Of a DNA stretch of 64,000 nucleotides, positions 54,663-63,470 are shown one piece after another. How positions within the stretch are numbered: position 1 is the first letter of the stretch; every line of letters begins with the position of its first letter. The position numbers were made by a program, and so were the translations under genes. The notes under the pieces are model-generated. The model was not told the origin of the DNA. It was given only the letters and a program-made list of their open reading frames with translations, and searched no databases. The stretch spans positions 23,840 through 87,839 of the forward strand of contig NZ_JHXW01000011.1 of the NCBI RefSeq assembly GCF_000622245.1, read 5' to 3'. Origin of the DNA: Fusobacterium perfoetens ATCC 29250 (GTDB taxonomy: Bacteria > Fusobacteriota > Fusobacteriia > Fusobacteriales > Fusobacteriaceae).

Positions 54663-55493
54663 CTATAATACACTTAAAATTAATTCTTTTAAAAATCCTA
54701 CCACATCTATACCAAATATAGATTCTAATATCATTTTTACTAAAACAATAGTAGTTACAACTAAAAATATTGGTTTAATAAAAGAAGTCCCTTTACTAAC
54801 AGCCATCTTAGCTCCTAATGTAGCTCCAAATACCATAATTATTCCTATTGGTATTGAGTAAAAGAAATTTACTTTTCCTAAATAAATAAATAAAAGCATA
54901 CTAGCTAAATTACTTGTTAAATTTAAAATTTTAGCATTTCCACTAGCATTAGTAAAATCTAATTTAAAGATTTTTATTAGTGCAAAAATTATAAATGAAC
55001 CTGTACCTGGTCCAAAAAATCCATCATAGAATCCCATTACAAAAGCCATTATTTTTCCTTGACGAATATTAGTTTTATTAAGACCTGTAAAATTATTTTT
55101 TTCTCCCATTTTTTTATTAATAAGAGTATATACAAGAACTAATAATAGTAAAACAATAGCTATTGGATATAAATATTTAGAATCTATTAAAACAACAGTT
55201 CTAACTCCCATAAGAGCTCCAATAAAAGAAAAAGGAATCATTCTTTTAACCATTTCCTTATTAACTTTACCAGAAGTAGCAAACTTAAGACTACTAGCCA
55301 CAGTTCCTATACTAGAAGAAACTTTATTAGTTCCTAAAGCAATATGAGCTGGTAATCCAGAAGCCAAGTAAGCTGGAACTGTTATTAATCCTCCTCCACC
55401 AGCTATAGCGTCAATAAAGGCAGCTATAAAACAAGCTACTCCTAGAAATAGAAAAGTTCCTACATCAACATTAGTAAAAAATTGTTCAAACAT
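54663..55493 (-). CDS. TSUP (TauE/SafE)-family membrane permease
   Basis: This 276-residue polytopic protein has the duplicated TSUP motif: AFIDAIAGGGGLITVPAYL at about 24-42 and MGFYDGFFGPGTGSFIIF at about 152-169. The family exports or imports sulfur compounds and organic anions. It is divergent from a LysR regulator. An AGGAGG site precedes ATG 55493. Confidence 0.87.
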   Translation of the reverse strand: MFEQFFTNVDVGTFLFLGVACFIAAFIDAIAGGGGLITVPAYLASGLPAHIALGTNKVSSSIGTVASSLKFATSGKVNKEMVKRMIPFSFIGALMGVRTVVLIDSKYLYPIAIVLLLLVLVYTLINKKMGEKNNFTGLNKTNIRQGKIMAFVMGFYDGFFGPGTGSFIIFALIKIFKLDFTNASGNAKILNLTSNLASMLLFIYLGKVNFFYSIPIGIIMVFGATLGAKMAVSKGTSFIKPIFLVVTTIVLVKMILESIFGIDVVGFLKELILSVL

Positions 55494-55915
55494 TTATTCC
55501 TCCTCTTATGGAAAAAAATTAATTATTATAAAAGAGTATTTTATTAACTCTTTAATTTACAATATATAATATACTACTTAGTAATTATTTTCAAATAAAT
55601 CTTAAAATTAAAAAAATAATATGGAGAAAATAGAAAATAGTACGATTTTTATCGCACTACTTTCATTAAAAAGGGTATTATAAATGGTTCAATTACTTTT
55701 GTAAAAAGAATTTTGCCATTATATTATTTCTAATACTATAATATACTATTCTATTCTTTTTTTCAAATGTTATATAAAAAATACTATAAGTTATAAGATT
55801 TTTATTATAACTATTATAAAACATATAAGATTTTTATATTATGGATATCTTAATTGAATTATTTTATATATTTCTCTTGTGTTATAATTTAAAGAAAATC
55901 AAAGGAGAAACTTTT
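55494..55915. other. Divergent regulatory region between TSUP and LysR genes
   Basis: About 420 bp are AT-rich and hold no gene with a ribosome site. They hold the inverted repeat at 55638-55659 and, near 55883, TATAAT for the LysR gene. An in-frame ATG at 55841 precedes the LysR start, but the ribosome site fits ATG 55916. Confidence 0.5.
55638..55659. promoter_or_regulatory. Inverted repeat, candidate LysR site
   Basis: TAGTACGAT (55638-55646) and ATCGCACTA (55651-55659) are complementary save one base, around four T residues. The site is in the divergent gap of a LysR gene and its probable target permease gene, and is GC-richer than its surroundings. Confidence 0.5.
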
Positions 55916-56860
55916 ATGATAAATGAAAGACAATATATATACACTATCTATAAAGAGAGAAGTTTTTCTAAAGCAGCCAAAAAATTATATATCTCTCAAC
56001 CAGCTTTGAGTGCCATAGTAAAAAAGGTAGAGAAAAAAATAGGTTATCAACTATTTGATAGGGAAACAATTCCCTTAACTGTTACAAAAGAGGGAGAATA
56101 TTATATAAAATGTGTTGAGAATATTTTAGAAATAGAAAATAATATGGAGAAATATTTTGAAGATTTAGGGAAATTAGATTCTGGAAATATAGTGATAGGA
56201 GCTTCATCATTTTTCTGTGCTTTTATTTTACCAAAAATTATTGAAAAATTTAAAGAAAAATATCCAAAAGTTAATATAGAGGTTATTGAGGGAAATATTA
56301 AAGAGTTGAAAGAGGAGTTGGAAAATAATTCAATAGATTTAATATTAGAAGCAGCTATTTCTCAAGATGATGAAAAAATAGTAACATATTTTTATAAGAA
56401 TGAACATATATTATTGGCTGTTCCAGCTAAATGGGAAATTAATAATAAATTAAAAGATTATAAATTAACATCAGAAGATGTAAGAGCAAAGAAACATTTA
56501 GACTTAAATGTAAAAGAGGTTTCTTTAAAAGAATTTAAAGATTTACCTTTTATAACTATGAAAAAAGAACATGATTTATATAATAGAGGTTTAACTCTTT
56601 GTAAAAAAGCTGGGTTTATTCCTAAATCTATTTATAAAATTGACCAAATGATGACAGGCTATCATATAGCTTTATTTAATGAAAGTGCTGTTATTTTTAT
56701 AAGAGATTTATTAATAATTAATGAACAGAGAAGTGAAAATTTAGTTTATTACAAATTAGATTCAGAATTATCAACAAGACCTATATATTTTGTTACTAAA
56801 AAAAATAAATATCTATCAAATGTGTGTAAAGAATTTTTAAAAATTGCTTTAGAAAAATAA
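55916..56860 (+). CDS. LysR-family transcriptional regulator
   Basis: The protein is 314 residues from ATG 55916 behind AAAGGAG. The N-terminal winged HTH is clear (SFSKAAKKLYISQPALSAIVKKVEKKIGYQLFDRE, about residues 17-51), and a periplasmic-binding-like effector domain follows. It is divergent from the TSUP permease gene, which it probably controls; metQ converges from the other side. Confidence 0.88.
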   Translation: MINERQYIYTIYKERSFSKAAKKLYISQPALSAIVKKVEKKIGYQLFDRETIPLTVTKEGEYYIKCVENILEIENNMEKYFEDLGKLDSGNIVIGASSFFCAFILPKIIEKFKEKYPKVNIEVIEGNIKELKEELENNSIDLILEAAISQDDEKIVTYFYKNEHILLAVPAKWEINNKLKDYKLTSEDVRAKKHLDLNVKEVSLKEFKDLPFITMKKEHDLYNRGLTLCKKAGFIPKSIYKIDQMMTGYHIALFNESAVIFIRDLLIINEQRSENLVYYKLDSELSTRPIYFVTKKNKYLSNVCKEFLKIALEK

Positions 56861-56885
56861 AAAGGACCTTTAGGGGTCCTTTTTT
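56859..56885. terminator. Bidirectional terminator between LysR gene and metQ
   Basis: An A-run, GGACC and GGTCC with a short loop, and a T run, usable on both strands. Confidence 0.78.
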
Positions 56886-56912
56886 AAATATTAAAAAATA
56901 TATATTAAATGA

Positions 56913-57701
56913 TTAGAAAGCTTTAACAACTGAACCATTATAATTTTCTTCAATAAAGTCAGCTACTTTTTCTGATTGTAAAGCTTTTACAAGAGATTTT
57001 ATTTCAGCTTTATTTAAATCTTTTGTTCTTACAGCTATAATATTAGCATATGGAGATTCTTTACCTTCTATTACCAAAGCGTCTTTAGTAGGATTTAATC
57101 CACCTTCCATAGCAAAGTTTCCGTTTATTACAGCGAAATCTATATCAGTTAAAACACGAGGTAATTGAGCAGCCTCTAAAGGTTTAAATTTTAATTTTTT
57201 AGGATTTTTAGCTATATCAAACTCTGTTGAATAAAGATTTGTAGGGTCTTTTAAAGTTATAATTCCATTGTTGTGAAGAAGTATTAAAGCTCTTCCTCCA
57301 TTAGATGGGTCATTAGGTATAGCCACAGTTGCCCCTTTTTTAATATCATCAAGTGAAGAGTATTTTTTAGAGAATAGCCCTAATGGTTCTACATGGACAT
57401 TTCCAGCATTAGCTAAGTCTAATTTTCTTTCTTCAGCAAATTTTTCTAAATAAGGATAATGTTGGAAGAAGTTAGCGTCTAACTCCCCATCACTTAAAGC
57501 TAGGTTAGGAGTTACATAGTCAGTAAACTCTACTATTTTAAGTTCAATTCCCTCTTTTGCTAGTTCAGGTTTAACAACTTCTAATATTTCAGCATGAGGT
57601 ACAGGAGTTGCTCCTACTTTTAAAGTAGCCCCAAAAGAAGTAGCTCCAAGAGCTAATGAAAGTAATCCAGTTAAAGCAAGTAGTCTAAAGTTTTTTTTCA
57701 T
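56913..57701 (-). CDS. metQ: Methionine ABC transporter substrate-binding protein MetQ
   Basis: The protein is 262 residues from ATG 57701, nine bases after AAGGAG; two earlier in-frame ATGs fall in that gap. The NLPA-family body (VGATPVPHAEILEVVKPEL, FTDYVTPN, ANFFQHYPYLEKF) follows a signal peptide ending SFGA. No lipobox Cys is present, so it is a soluble periplasmic receptor rather than the lipoprotein found in many relatives. It is the last gene of metN-metI-metQ. Confidence 0.93.
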   Translation of the reverse strand: MKKNFRLLALTGLLSLALGATSFGATLKVGATPVPHAEILEVVKPELAKEGIELKIVEFTDYVTPNLALSDGELDANFFQHYPYLEKFAEERKLDLANAGNVHVEPLGLFSKKYSSLDDIKKGATVAIPNDPSNGGRALILLHNNGIITLKDPTNLYSTEFDIAKNPKKLKFKPLEAAQLPRVLTDIDFAVINGNFAMEGGLNPTKDALVIEGKESPYANIIAVRTKDLNKAEIKSLVKALQSEKVADFIEENYNGSVVKAF

Positions 57702-57738
57702 AAACATCATCTCCTTAAAATTTTTATATAATTAAATA

Positions 57739-58386
57739 TTATCTATTTTTTTTAATTCTATATACTAGATAGTTTCCAAAAGATTGAATAAGTTGAACTA
57801 AAATTATAATTACTATTACAGAGTAAATCATAATGTCAGTTTTAAATCTTTGGTATCCAAATCTTATAGCCAAATCTCCAAGTCCACCAGCCCCTATTGT
57901 ACCAGCCATAGCTGAATATCCAATAAGACTTATAACAGTAACAGTAAGACCATGAATAAGATGAGGTAAAGTTTCAGGAATCATAACCTTAAATATTATA
58001 GTGAAGTTACTTGCTCCCATACTAGAACTTGCCTCAATAAGTCCCTTGTCAATTTCACTTAAAGCTCCCTCAACCATTCTAGCTACAAAAGGAGCTGCTG
58101 ATATTGAAAGAGGTACTATAGCAGCTGTTACACCTATAGTTGTACCAACTATTATTCTTGAAAGTGGAAATACACAAATCATAAGAATAATAAAAGGAAA
58201 AGACCTTAAAGTATTGATACATACTTCTAAAAATTTATTTAAAGTTGGTTTTTCTAATATATTTCCTGGTCTAGTTACCACTAGAAGAATACCAATTGGA
58301 AATCCTATTAACATAGAAAATATAGTTGAGAAGAATACCATGTATAAAGTCTCTAAAGTTGAAGTAAGAATCATATTAAATACCAT
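57739..58386 (-). CDS. metI: Methionine ABC transporter permease MetI
   Basis: This 215-residue protein has five hydrophobic spans and the coupling EAA-like segment [23 protein letters not shown]. The start ATG overlaps the end of metN by 11 bp with GGAGGTG upstream. Confidence 0.93.
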   Translation of the reverse strand: MVFNMILTSTLETLYMVFFSTIFSMLIGFPIGILLVVTRPGNILEKPTLNKFLEVCINTLRSFPFIILMICVFPLSRIIVGTTIGVTAAIVPLSISAAPFVARMVEGALSEIDKGLIEASSSMGASNFTIIFKVMIPETLPHLIHGLTVTVISLIGYSAMAGTIGAGGLGDLAIRFGYQRFKTDIMIYSVIVIIILVQLIQSFGNYLVYRIKKNR

Positions 58387-59383
58387 CGTATATCACCTCC
58401 ACAAAAACTCCCTCTTCTTTGAACCAGTTTATAGCATCTTTTTGTTCATCTAAATGTCCAGAAAGTTCTATAAATAAGTGTCCTACTTGCATAGTAGAAA
58501 GATTTTCAATAGAACCTCCAATTATACTAAAATCTATATCAAATTTCTTAATAGCTTTTGAAAGTATAGGTTCTTCAGCTATAGAACCAAGGAATTTAAG
58601 TTTAATAATACTTTTTCCTTCTCTCTTAACCAATTCAACAGTAGTTTGGTTATCATTTGGAAGATTAGATATAAGTTCTTTTGTTATTTCAGCTTGAGGA
58701 GCTGAGAAAATATGGTGAACTCCACCTGTTTCTACTATTTCTCCATTGGCCATTACAGCTACTTTGTTACAAATATCTCTAATAACTTCCATTTGGTGAG
58801 TTATCATAACTACAGTAAGTCCAAGTTTCTTTTGTATATTTTTTATAAGTTCAAGAATAGATTTTGTAGTTTTAGGGTCTAAGGCTGAAGTAGCCTCATC
58901 TGAAAGTAATATTTCAGGGTTATTAGCCAAGGCTCTAGCTATGGCTACCCTTTGTTTTTGTCCTCCACTTAATTGACTAGGATAAGAATTTTTCTTTTCA
59001 GAAAGTTCTACAAGCTCTAAAAGTTCATCTACTCTTTTATCTATATCTTTTTTATTCCAATTAGCTATTTCAAGAGCAAAGGCTATATTTTCTCCCACTG
59101 TTCTTGAAGATAAAAGGTTGAAGTGTTGGAATATCATTCCGATTTTCTTTCTTTTTTCAAGTAACTCTTGTTTTCCAAGGGAAACTATATTCACCCCATC
59201 TATTATTATCTCTCCACTAGTAGGCTCTTCAAGTCTATTTAAAAGCCTAATAAGAGAAGATTTTCCAGCTCCACTAAGTCCAATTATTCCAAAAATATCT
59301 CCTTTACTAATATGTAAATTGACATTTTTTACAGCATGAAGACCATTAGGATATATTTTGTTAGCATTCTTAATATAAATCAT
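58376..59383 (-). CDS. metN: Methionine ABC transporter ATP-binding protein MetN
   Basis: The protein is 335 residues. Walker [11 protein letters not shown]-loop FQHFNLL, signature LSGGQKQR and Walker [13 protein letters not shown] are visible. The C-terminal NIL/ACT-like domain (about 260-335) in this family binds methionine and inhibits transport. It is the first gene downstream of the SAM-I riboswitch. Confidence 0.95.
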   Translation of the reverse strand: MIYIKNANKIYPNGLHAVKNVNLHISKGDIFGIIGLSGAGKSSLIRLLNRLEEPTSGEIIIDGVNIVSLGKQELLEKRKKIGMIFQHFNLLSSRTVGENIAFALEIANWNKKDIDKRVDELLELVELSEKKNSYPSQLSGGQKQRVAIARALANNPEILLSDEATSALDPKTTKSILELIKNIQKKLGLTVVMITHQMEVIRDICNKVAVMANGEIVETGGVHHIFSAPQAEITKELISNLPNDNQTTVELVKREGKSIIKLKFLGSIAEEPILSKAIKKFDIDFSIIGGSIENLSTMQVGHLFIELSGHLDEQKDAINWFKEEGVFVEVIYDGI

Positions 59384-59424
59384 TTAACATCCCTCTTTTC
59401 TTTGATTGTGTAAAATAAAATTGT

Positions 59425-59465
59425 AAAAAAAAACTCTAAATTATCTACATCAAGATAACTTAGAG
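59425..59465 (-). terminator. Riboswitch expression-platform terminator
   Basis: On the minus strand, a 13-bp stem (59453-59465 with 59434-59446, one wobble) is followed by nine U residues. Its 5' arm overlaps the 3' strand of aptamer helix P1, as in SAM-off control. Confidence 0.85.
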
Positions 59466-59573
59466 GATATTGCGATTGTTTATTGGTCATCGCCATCTAT
59501 CTGGAATTAGCACCACACCAAAATAGTAGGTTGCTGAAACATCATAGGGCCAGTCCCTCAGTTTCTCTTGATG
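59448..59573 (-). ncRNA. SAM-I (S-box) riboswitch upstream of metNIQ
   Basis: The minus strand shows the conserved S-box core. It has CATCAAGAGAAACTGAGGGA and GGCCC at the 5' side, GTTTCAGCAACC, then GGTGCTAATTCC, and closing P1 with CATCAAG pairing CTTGATG. Followed by a terminator and metN, it should shut the operon when S-adenosylmethionine is abundant. Confidence 0.95.
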
Positions 59574-59594
59574 GATTATTTTTTTGTTTGAGCT

Positions 59595-59623
59595 ATGATA
59601 TAATAAAAAAAGATATTTGTCAA
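59595..59623 (-). promoter_or_regulatory. Promoter of the metNIQ operon
   Basis: On the minus strand, TTGACA (59618-59623), 17 bp, TATCAT (59595-59600), just ahead of the riboswitch. Confidence 0.7.
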
Positions 59624-59651
59624 TAGAAAAATAAAAAAATCTAAAAAAAAC

Positions 59652-59679
59652 TTGAAAAATCAAAAAAATAATGTATGAT
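59652..59679 (+). promoter_or_regulatory. Promoter of the dCMP deaminase gene
   Basis: TTGAAA (59652-59657), 16 bp, TATGAT (59674-59679). Confidence 0.5.
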
Positions 59680-59723
59680 AATCTTAAAGAGAACAAATTT
59701 CAAGTTATTATTGGAGGTAGACT

Positions 59724-60206
59724 TTGAAAAGAGAAGATTATATAAGTTGGGATGAATATTTCATGGGAGTTGCTCTACTTTCAGGAAAAAGAAGTAAAGA
59801 CCCAGGAACTCAAGTAGGAGCTTGTATTGTTACTGAGGATAAAAAAATAGTTGGTGTAGGATACAATGGACTTCCTTTAGGTTGTGATGATGATGAACTT
59901 CCTTGGGATAGAGAGGGGGATTTTTTAGAAACAAAATATCCTTATGTTTGTCATGCTGAATTAAACGCCATACTTAACAGTACAAAAAATTTAAAAGGTT
60001 GTACTTTATATGTAGCTCTTTTCCCATGTAATGAGTGTGCCAAAGCCATAATTCAAAGTGGTATAAAAGAGATAGTATTTTTATCAGAAAAATATAGTGG
60101 TACTCCTACAGATATAGCTTCAAAAAAAATGCTTGATATGTCAGGAGTAAAATATAGGAAATTAAAAACAAATAGAAAAACAATAGTTCTAAATTTTGAT
60201 GAATAG
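59724..60206 (+). CDS. dCMP deaminase family protein
   Basis: The protein is 160 residues from a TTG start behind TTGGAGG. Zinc and catalytic motifs are visible: CHAELNAI with His and the catalytic Glu, then PCNECAKAII with the two Cys ligands. ISWDEYFMGVALLSGKRSKDPGTQVGA is the usual opening. It converts dCMP to dUMP for thymidylate synthesis; ComEB is the Bacillus counterpart. The next gene starts 22 bp after its stop. Confidence 0.9.
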   Translation: MKREDYISWDEYFMGVALLSGKRSKDPGTQVGACIVTEDKKIVGVGYNGLPLGCDDDELPWDREGDFLETKYPYVCHAELNAILNSTKNLKGCTLYVALFPCNECAKAIIQSGIKEIVFLSEKYSGTPTDIASKKMLDMSGVKYRKLKTNRKTIVLNFDE

Positions 60207-60228
60207 TAATAAAGGGGAGAAATACATA

Positions 60229-60588
60229 ATGAGAAAACTTACAATAAAATGTCCAAACTGTAAAAAAAAGATGAGAATAATCAATAAACCAGCAAAATTT
60301 AAATGCCCATCTTGTGGACATATATATAAAGCTACTAGATTTTCTTTAATAGGACATAATATTACAAGCTTTTTTACAGGAATAGTTGATACTGTTAGAG
60401 ATGCTAAAAATAATATTGTTTACAAATATAATTCAGCTAAGGCTACATACAGATATATGAGCCAACTTAAGAAAAATATGAAAAATGACCCTAATTGGTC
60501 AAATTATAGAAATCAACAAAGAGAAGAAAAACAAATGAGAGATGCCAATAAAAAATCTTTTAAAGATTTCTTTAAAAGAAAAAAATAA
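60229..60588 (+). CDS. Small zinc-ribbon protein, function unknown
   Basis: The protein is 119 residues from ATG 60229, set by AAAGGGGAG; an earlier in-frame start at 60196 would overlap the deaminase gene. Two CxxC pairs (CPNC, CPSC) within the first 30 residues form a zinc ribbon. The remainder is basic and helical, ending in a Lys/Arg-rich tail. Probable nucleic acid binding is inferred from charge only. Confidence 0.65.
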   Translation: MRKLTIKCPNCKKKMRIINKPAKFKCPSCGHIYKATRFSLIGHNITSFFTGIVDTVRDAKNNIVYKYNSAKATYRYMSQLKKNMKNDPNWSNYRNQQREEKQMRDANKKSFKDFFKRKK

Positions 60589-60771
60589 AACCCAAAAATA
60601 TTCCTTTTAGGTATAAAATTGATTATATGTTAAAATGAAAATTTTTATAAAAATATTAAATTAATAAAAAAAATAAAAATTTATGGTTATTAAGAAAAAC
60701 AAAACTCAAAAATATTCCTTTTAGGTATAAAAATTATTATATGTTATAATAAAAAATTTATTATAAAAATA
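60588..60771. repeat. Imperfect direct duplication upstream of the putP leader
   Basis: A block of about 70 bp at 60588-60657 recurs at 60702-60771, offset 114 bp. It shares CTTTTAGGTATAAAA and the A/T tract after it. The second copy contains TTATAAT. No frame is open across it. Confidence 0.65.
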
Positions 60772-60820
60772 TATTTAATAAAATAATATTAAAAAAATCA
60801 TTTGTTTATATAATAATTTC

Positions 60821-60848
60821 TTGACTTTTAGAAAAAAACTGATATAAT
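60821..60848 (+). promoter_or_regulatory. Promoter of the putP leader
   Basis: TTGACT (60821-60826), 16 bp, TATAAT (60843-60848). Confidence 0.75.
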
Positions 60849-60882
60849 ATTTCCATAAAAATTAAAAAGAAAGGAGATAAAC

Positions 60883-60942
60883 ATGAAAAGATTTTTAATA
60901 GCTAATGTTAACCCCACAGTACCTAGAGTGGATTTGCATTAA
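60883..60942 (+). CDS. Leader peptide of the putP attenuator (19 residues)
   Basis: ATG 60883 follows the strong site AAAGGAG. It encodes MKRFLIANVNPTVPRVDLH. Pro codons CCC (60913) and CCT (60922) stand just before the structured RNA. CCC is a rare codon in such an AT-rich genome. The last codons lie inside the first stem, as in ribosome-mediated attenuators. The presence of proline codons ahead of a putative proline transporter gene suggests sensing of charged tRNA-Pro. A Pro-Arg stall is an alternative. Confidence 0.65.
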   Translation: MKRFLIANVNPTVPRVDLH

Positions 60943-61069
60943 TGATTTAGTTATCATAGATGCAAATCCTTATTGTGCTGAGGTTTGCATCTATGGCTAT
61001 TGAAAATAAAATGTTTATTTCGTTATTATAAAGCCATTTAGATGTATTTCTAAATGGCTTTTTGTTTTT
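60930..61069 (+). promoter_or_regulatory. Attenuator with alternative stems and terminator before putP
   Basis: Segment A (60930-60939) pairs perfectly with 60960-60969. The longer segment B (60956-60969) instead pairs with C (60982-60994) over 13 bp with one bulge. So A:B and B:C exclude each other. An inner stem ATGAT/ATCAT caps A:B. A terminator follows: AAAGCCATTTAG (61030-61041), loop of 8, CTAAATGGCTTT (61050-61061) and a T tract. ATGGCT at the end of C can also pair with AGCCAT in the terminator, linking the two switches. Confidence 0.75.
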
Positions 61070-61092
61070 TAAGAAAAAGAGGTGAAAGATAG

Positions 61093-61149
61093 ATGTTAAA
61101 AGTCCCGAGAATAAAAGGAATAGTAAATATTGATACCCTGAGTAAATAA
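61093..61149 (+). CDS. Second small ORF in the putP leader (18 residues)
   Basis: ATG 61093 lies behind AGAGGTGAAAG, and the ORF encodes MLKVPRIKGIVNIDTLSK. It begins after the terminator and ends 26 bp before putP. It shares Val-Pro-Arg with the first peptide and uses the rare codons GTC-CCG. It may couple translation to putP or be a second sensing peptide. Expression is unproven. Confidence 0.4.
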   Translation: MLKVPRIKGIVNIDTLSK

Positions 61150-61175
61150 AATTTTTAAAATATATGGAGGATAAT

Positions 61176-62615
61176 ATGGCAACAACAGAAACTTTAATAA
61201 CTTTTGTGATTTATTTAATATTTTTAATGGCAGTAGGAATTTATTTTTATAAAAAAACTGAAACAGCTGAAGACTATGTTTTAGGTGGTAGAGGAATGGG
61301 GTCTTGGGTTACAGCTCTATCAGCTCAAGCTAGTGATATGAGTGGTTGGTTATTGATGGGATTACCAGGAGCTGTGTATATGACAGGTATGAGTCAAACA
61401 TGGACAGCTATAGGACTTACTTTAGGAACTTATCTAAACTGGAGAATTCTTGCTCCAAAATTGAGAGTTCAAACAGAAGAAACAGATAGTATGACACTAC
61501 CTAATTTCTTAAGTAAAAAGTTAGGAGATGATACAGGTACTATCAGAATATTCTCAGCTATAGTAATTTTATTTTTCTTTACAATTTACTCATCTTCTGG
61601 AATAGTAGCAGCTGGAAAATTATTCTCTAGTATATTAGGAATTGATTATAAATTAGCTGTATTAATAGGAGTTGGAACTATAGTTTTCTATACTTTTATG
61701 GGTGGATATTTGGCTTGTTGTTGGACAGACTTTTTCCAAGGAACTTTAATGTTTTTAGCTATTTTAATAGTCCCTGTTCTAGCTTATACTGCTGGTGGAG
61801 GAATAGAAAATATACAAGCTATTTCACAGGCTAGAAATATATCTTTAAGTTTATTTCATGGAAGTCGTATTGGAATATTAGGTATTATTTCAGCTTTAGC
61901 TTGGGGATTGGGATATTTTGGACAACCACATATTTTGGTTAGATTTATGAGTGTAAAAAATCTATATGAATTAAAAAAAGCTAGAATTATAGCTATGTTA
62001 TGGGTTATTATTTCTTTAATTGGGGCTGTTGCCATTGGAATTACAGGAATAGGATTATTTGCTGATGTTTCAAAGATGGGTGGAGATTCAGAAAAGGTAT
62101 TTATTTATATGATTAGTATGTTATTTAATCCTTGGGTAGGAGGGGTTATGTTAGCAGCTATATTATCAGCTATTATGTCTACTATTGACTCTCAACTTTT
62201 AGTGTCAGCTTCTACATTATCAGAAGATTTTTATAGATATATTAAAAAAGATGCTTCAGAAAAAGAAATTATGTGGACGGGTAGAATTGGAATAATACTT
62301 ATTTCAGTTATAGCTACAATAATAGCTATGGATACAAATTCTCAAATCTTATCTATGGTTTCATATGCTTGGGGAGGATTTGGTGGAGCTTTTGGACCAG
62401 CTATATTAATGACTTTATATTGTGAAAAATTAAATTGGAAAAGTGTTTTCACAGGAATGTTAGTGGGAGTTCTAGTAATAATTTTTTGGAAATTATCTGG
62501 ACTAGGAAATTACCTATATGAAATATTACCAGCTTTTGTCTTAAATGGATTAACAGTATATCTATCAGAAAAATTTGTATTTGGAAAAGTTGGTTTACCA
62601 CAAAAAATATGTTAA
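61176..62615 (+). CDS. putP: Sodium/proline symporter
   Basis: The protein is 479 residues from ATG 61176; TGGAGG lies at 61165-61170, so an in-frame ATG at 61164 is within the ribosome site. This SSS-family PutP has about 13 spans. TAEDYVLGGRGMGSWVTALSAQASDMSGWLLMGLPG near the N-terminus is the PutP sodium and substrate region, and LSAIMSTIDSQLLVSASTLSEDFY is also typical. It imports proline with Na+, in keeping with the sodium-driven ATPase above. It is controlled by the attenuator leader. Confidence 0.9.
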   Translation: MATTETLITFVIYLIFLMAVGIYFYKKTETAEDYVLGGRGMGSWVTALSAQASDMSGWLLMGLPGAVYMTGMSQTWTAIGLTLGTYLNWRILAPKLRVQTEETDSMTLPNFLSKKLGDDTGTIRIFSAIVILFFFTIYSSSGIVAAGKLFSSILGIDYKLAVLIGVGTIVFYTFMGGYLACCWTDFFQGTLMFLAILIVPVLAYTAGGGIENIQAISQARNISLSLFHGSRIGILGIISALAWGLGYFGQPHILVRFMSVKNLYELKKARIIAMLWVIISLIGAVAIGITGIGLFADVSKMGGDSEKVFIYMISMLFNPWVGGVMLAAILSAIMSTIDSQLLVSASTLSEDFYRYIKKDASEKEIMWTGRIGIILISVIATIIAMDTNSQILSMVSYAWGGFGGAFGPAILMTLYCEKLNWKSVFTGMLVGVLVIIFWKLSGLGNYLYEILPAFVLNGLTVYLSEKFVFGKVGLPQKIC

Positions 62616-62640
62616 TTACTGTATAGATTAAAATATAAAG

Positions 62641-62692
62641 AAGTGATGAATAGAAAATAAAATTATTTATAAATCTATTCATCACTTTTAAT
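62641..62692 (+). terminator. Terminator of putP
   Basis: AAGTGATGAATAG (62641-62653) and CTATTCATCACTT (62675-62687) are perfect complements with a 21-nt A/T loop, then TTTAATTT. Confidence 0.75.
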
Positions 62693-62724
62693 TTAATCTA
62701 AAAATTAAGTTGCTTATCAATACC

Positions 62725-63470
62725 CATTAAATTAATCTAAAAGATATAACAACTATCCTATTACTTTTTAAAAACCCTTAATATCTAATCAACACTATTC
62801 AAGAGAGAAAAGTCATTATTTCAAAATAAAATACCCTCTAAATTTATACTCCACAACTTCAATAGAATTACTAAAATACTCTAAAAAGTTAATGAAAAAC
62901 TAAAATATTAGTAAAATTAAAATAATCTAAATAGTCTAATAACAATTCTATTCTCTCTAAAAAACTTCTTAATATCTAATCATTACTATTCGAGAGAAAA
63001 ATTATTACTTTAAAATAAAGTATCCTCTAAATTTATATCCCCAACTTTAATAGAATTACTAGAAAATTTTAAAAAGTTAGTAAAAAAAAATATTGATTAA
63101 ATTAAAAAGTTCTAAATAATCTAATAGTTATCCTATTCCTACTTAAAAACTCTTAATATTTAATCACTGTTATTTGAAAGAAAAATTATTGTTATCAAAA
63201 TAAAATATCCTCTAAATTTATATCCTAACTTCAATAGAACTACTAAAAAGCTCTAAAAAGTTAGTAAAAAATAAAATGTTAATTAAATTAAAAAGTTCTA
63301 AATAATCTAATAGTTATCTTATTCCTACTTAAAAACTCTTAATATTTAATCACTGCTATTTGAGAGAAAAATTATCGTTGTCAAAATAAAATATCCTCTA
63401 AATTTATACCCCAACTTCAATAGAACTACTAAAAACCTCTAAAAAGTTAAATAAAAAAATTAAATTATGA
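62725..63470. repeat. Four tandem imperfect repeats of about 186 bp
   Basis: The anchor CCTCTAAATTTATA occurs at about 62835, 63024, 63209 and 63395, giving periods of 189, 185 and 186. Each unit also has TAATCTAA near its start, CTCTTAATAT/CCTTAATAT, a GAGAGAAA-type block and AACTTCAATAGAA. Units 3 and 4 differ at few positions; unit 1 is the most diverged. There is no open frame and no known mobile element. The array ends about 260 bp before the rRNA promoter. Confidence 0.85.

Noticed and set aside
58001..58453. 150-codon plus-strand frame opposite metI
   Set aside because: Mirror reading of a membrane protein gene; it lacks a ribosome site and crosses two real genes.
59487..59696. 69-codon minus-strand frame over the metN leader
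   Set aside because: It is a chance reading of the SAM-I riboswitch and its promoter; there is no ribosome site.
62725..63470. Possible CRISPR array in the repeats before the rRNA operon
   Set aside because: The whole 186-bp units repeat with no short constant repeat and unique spacers, so this is a tandem repeat.
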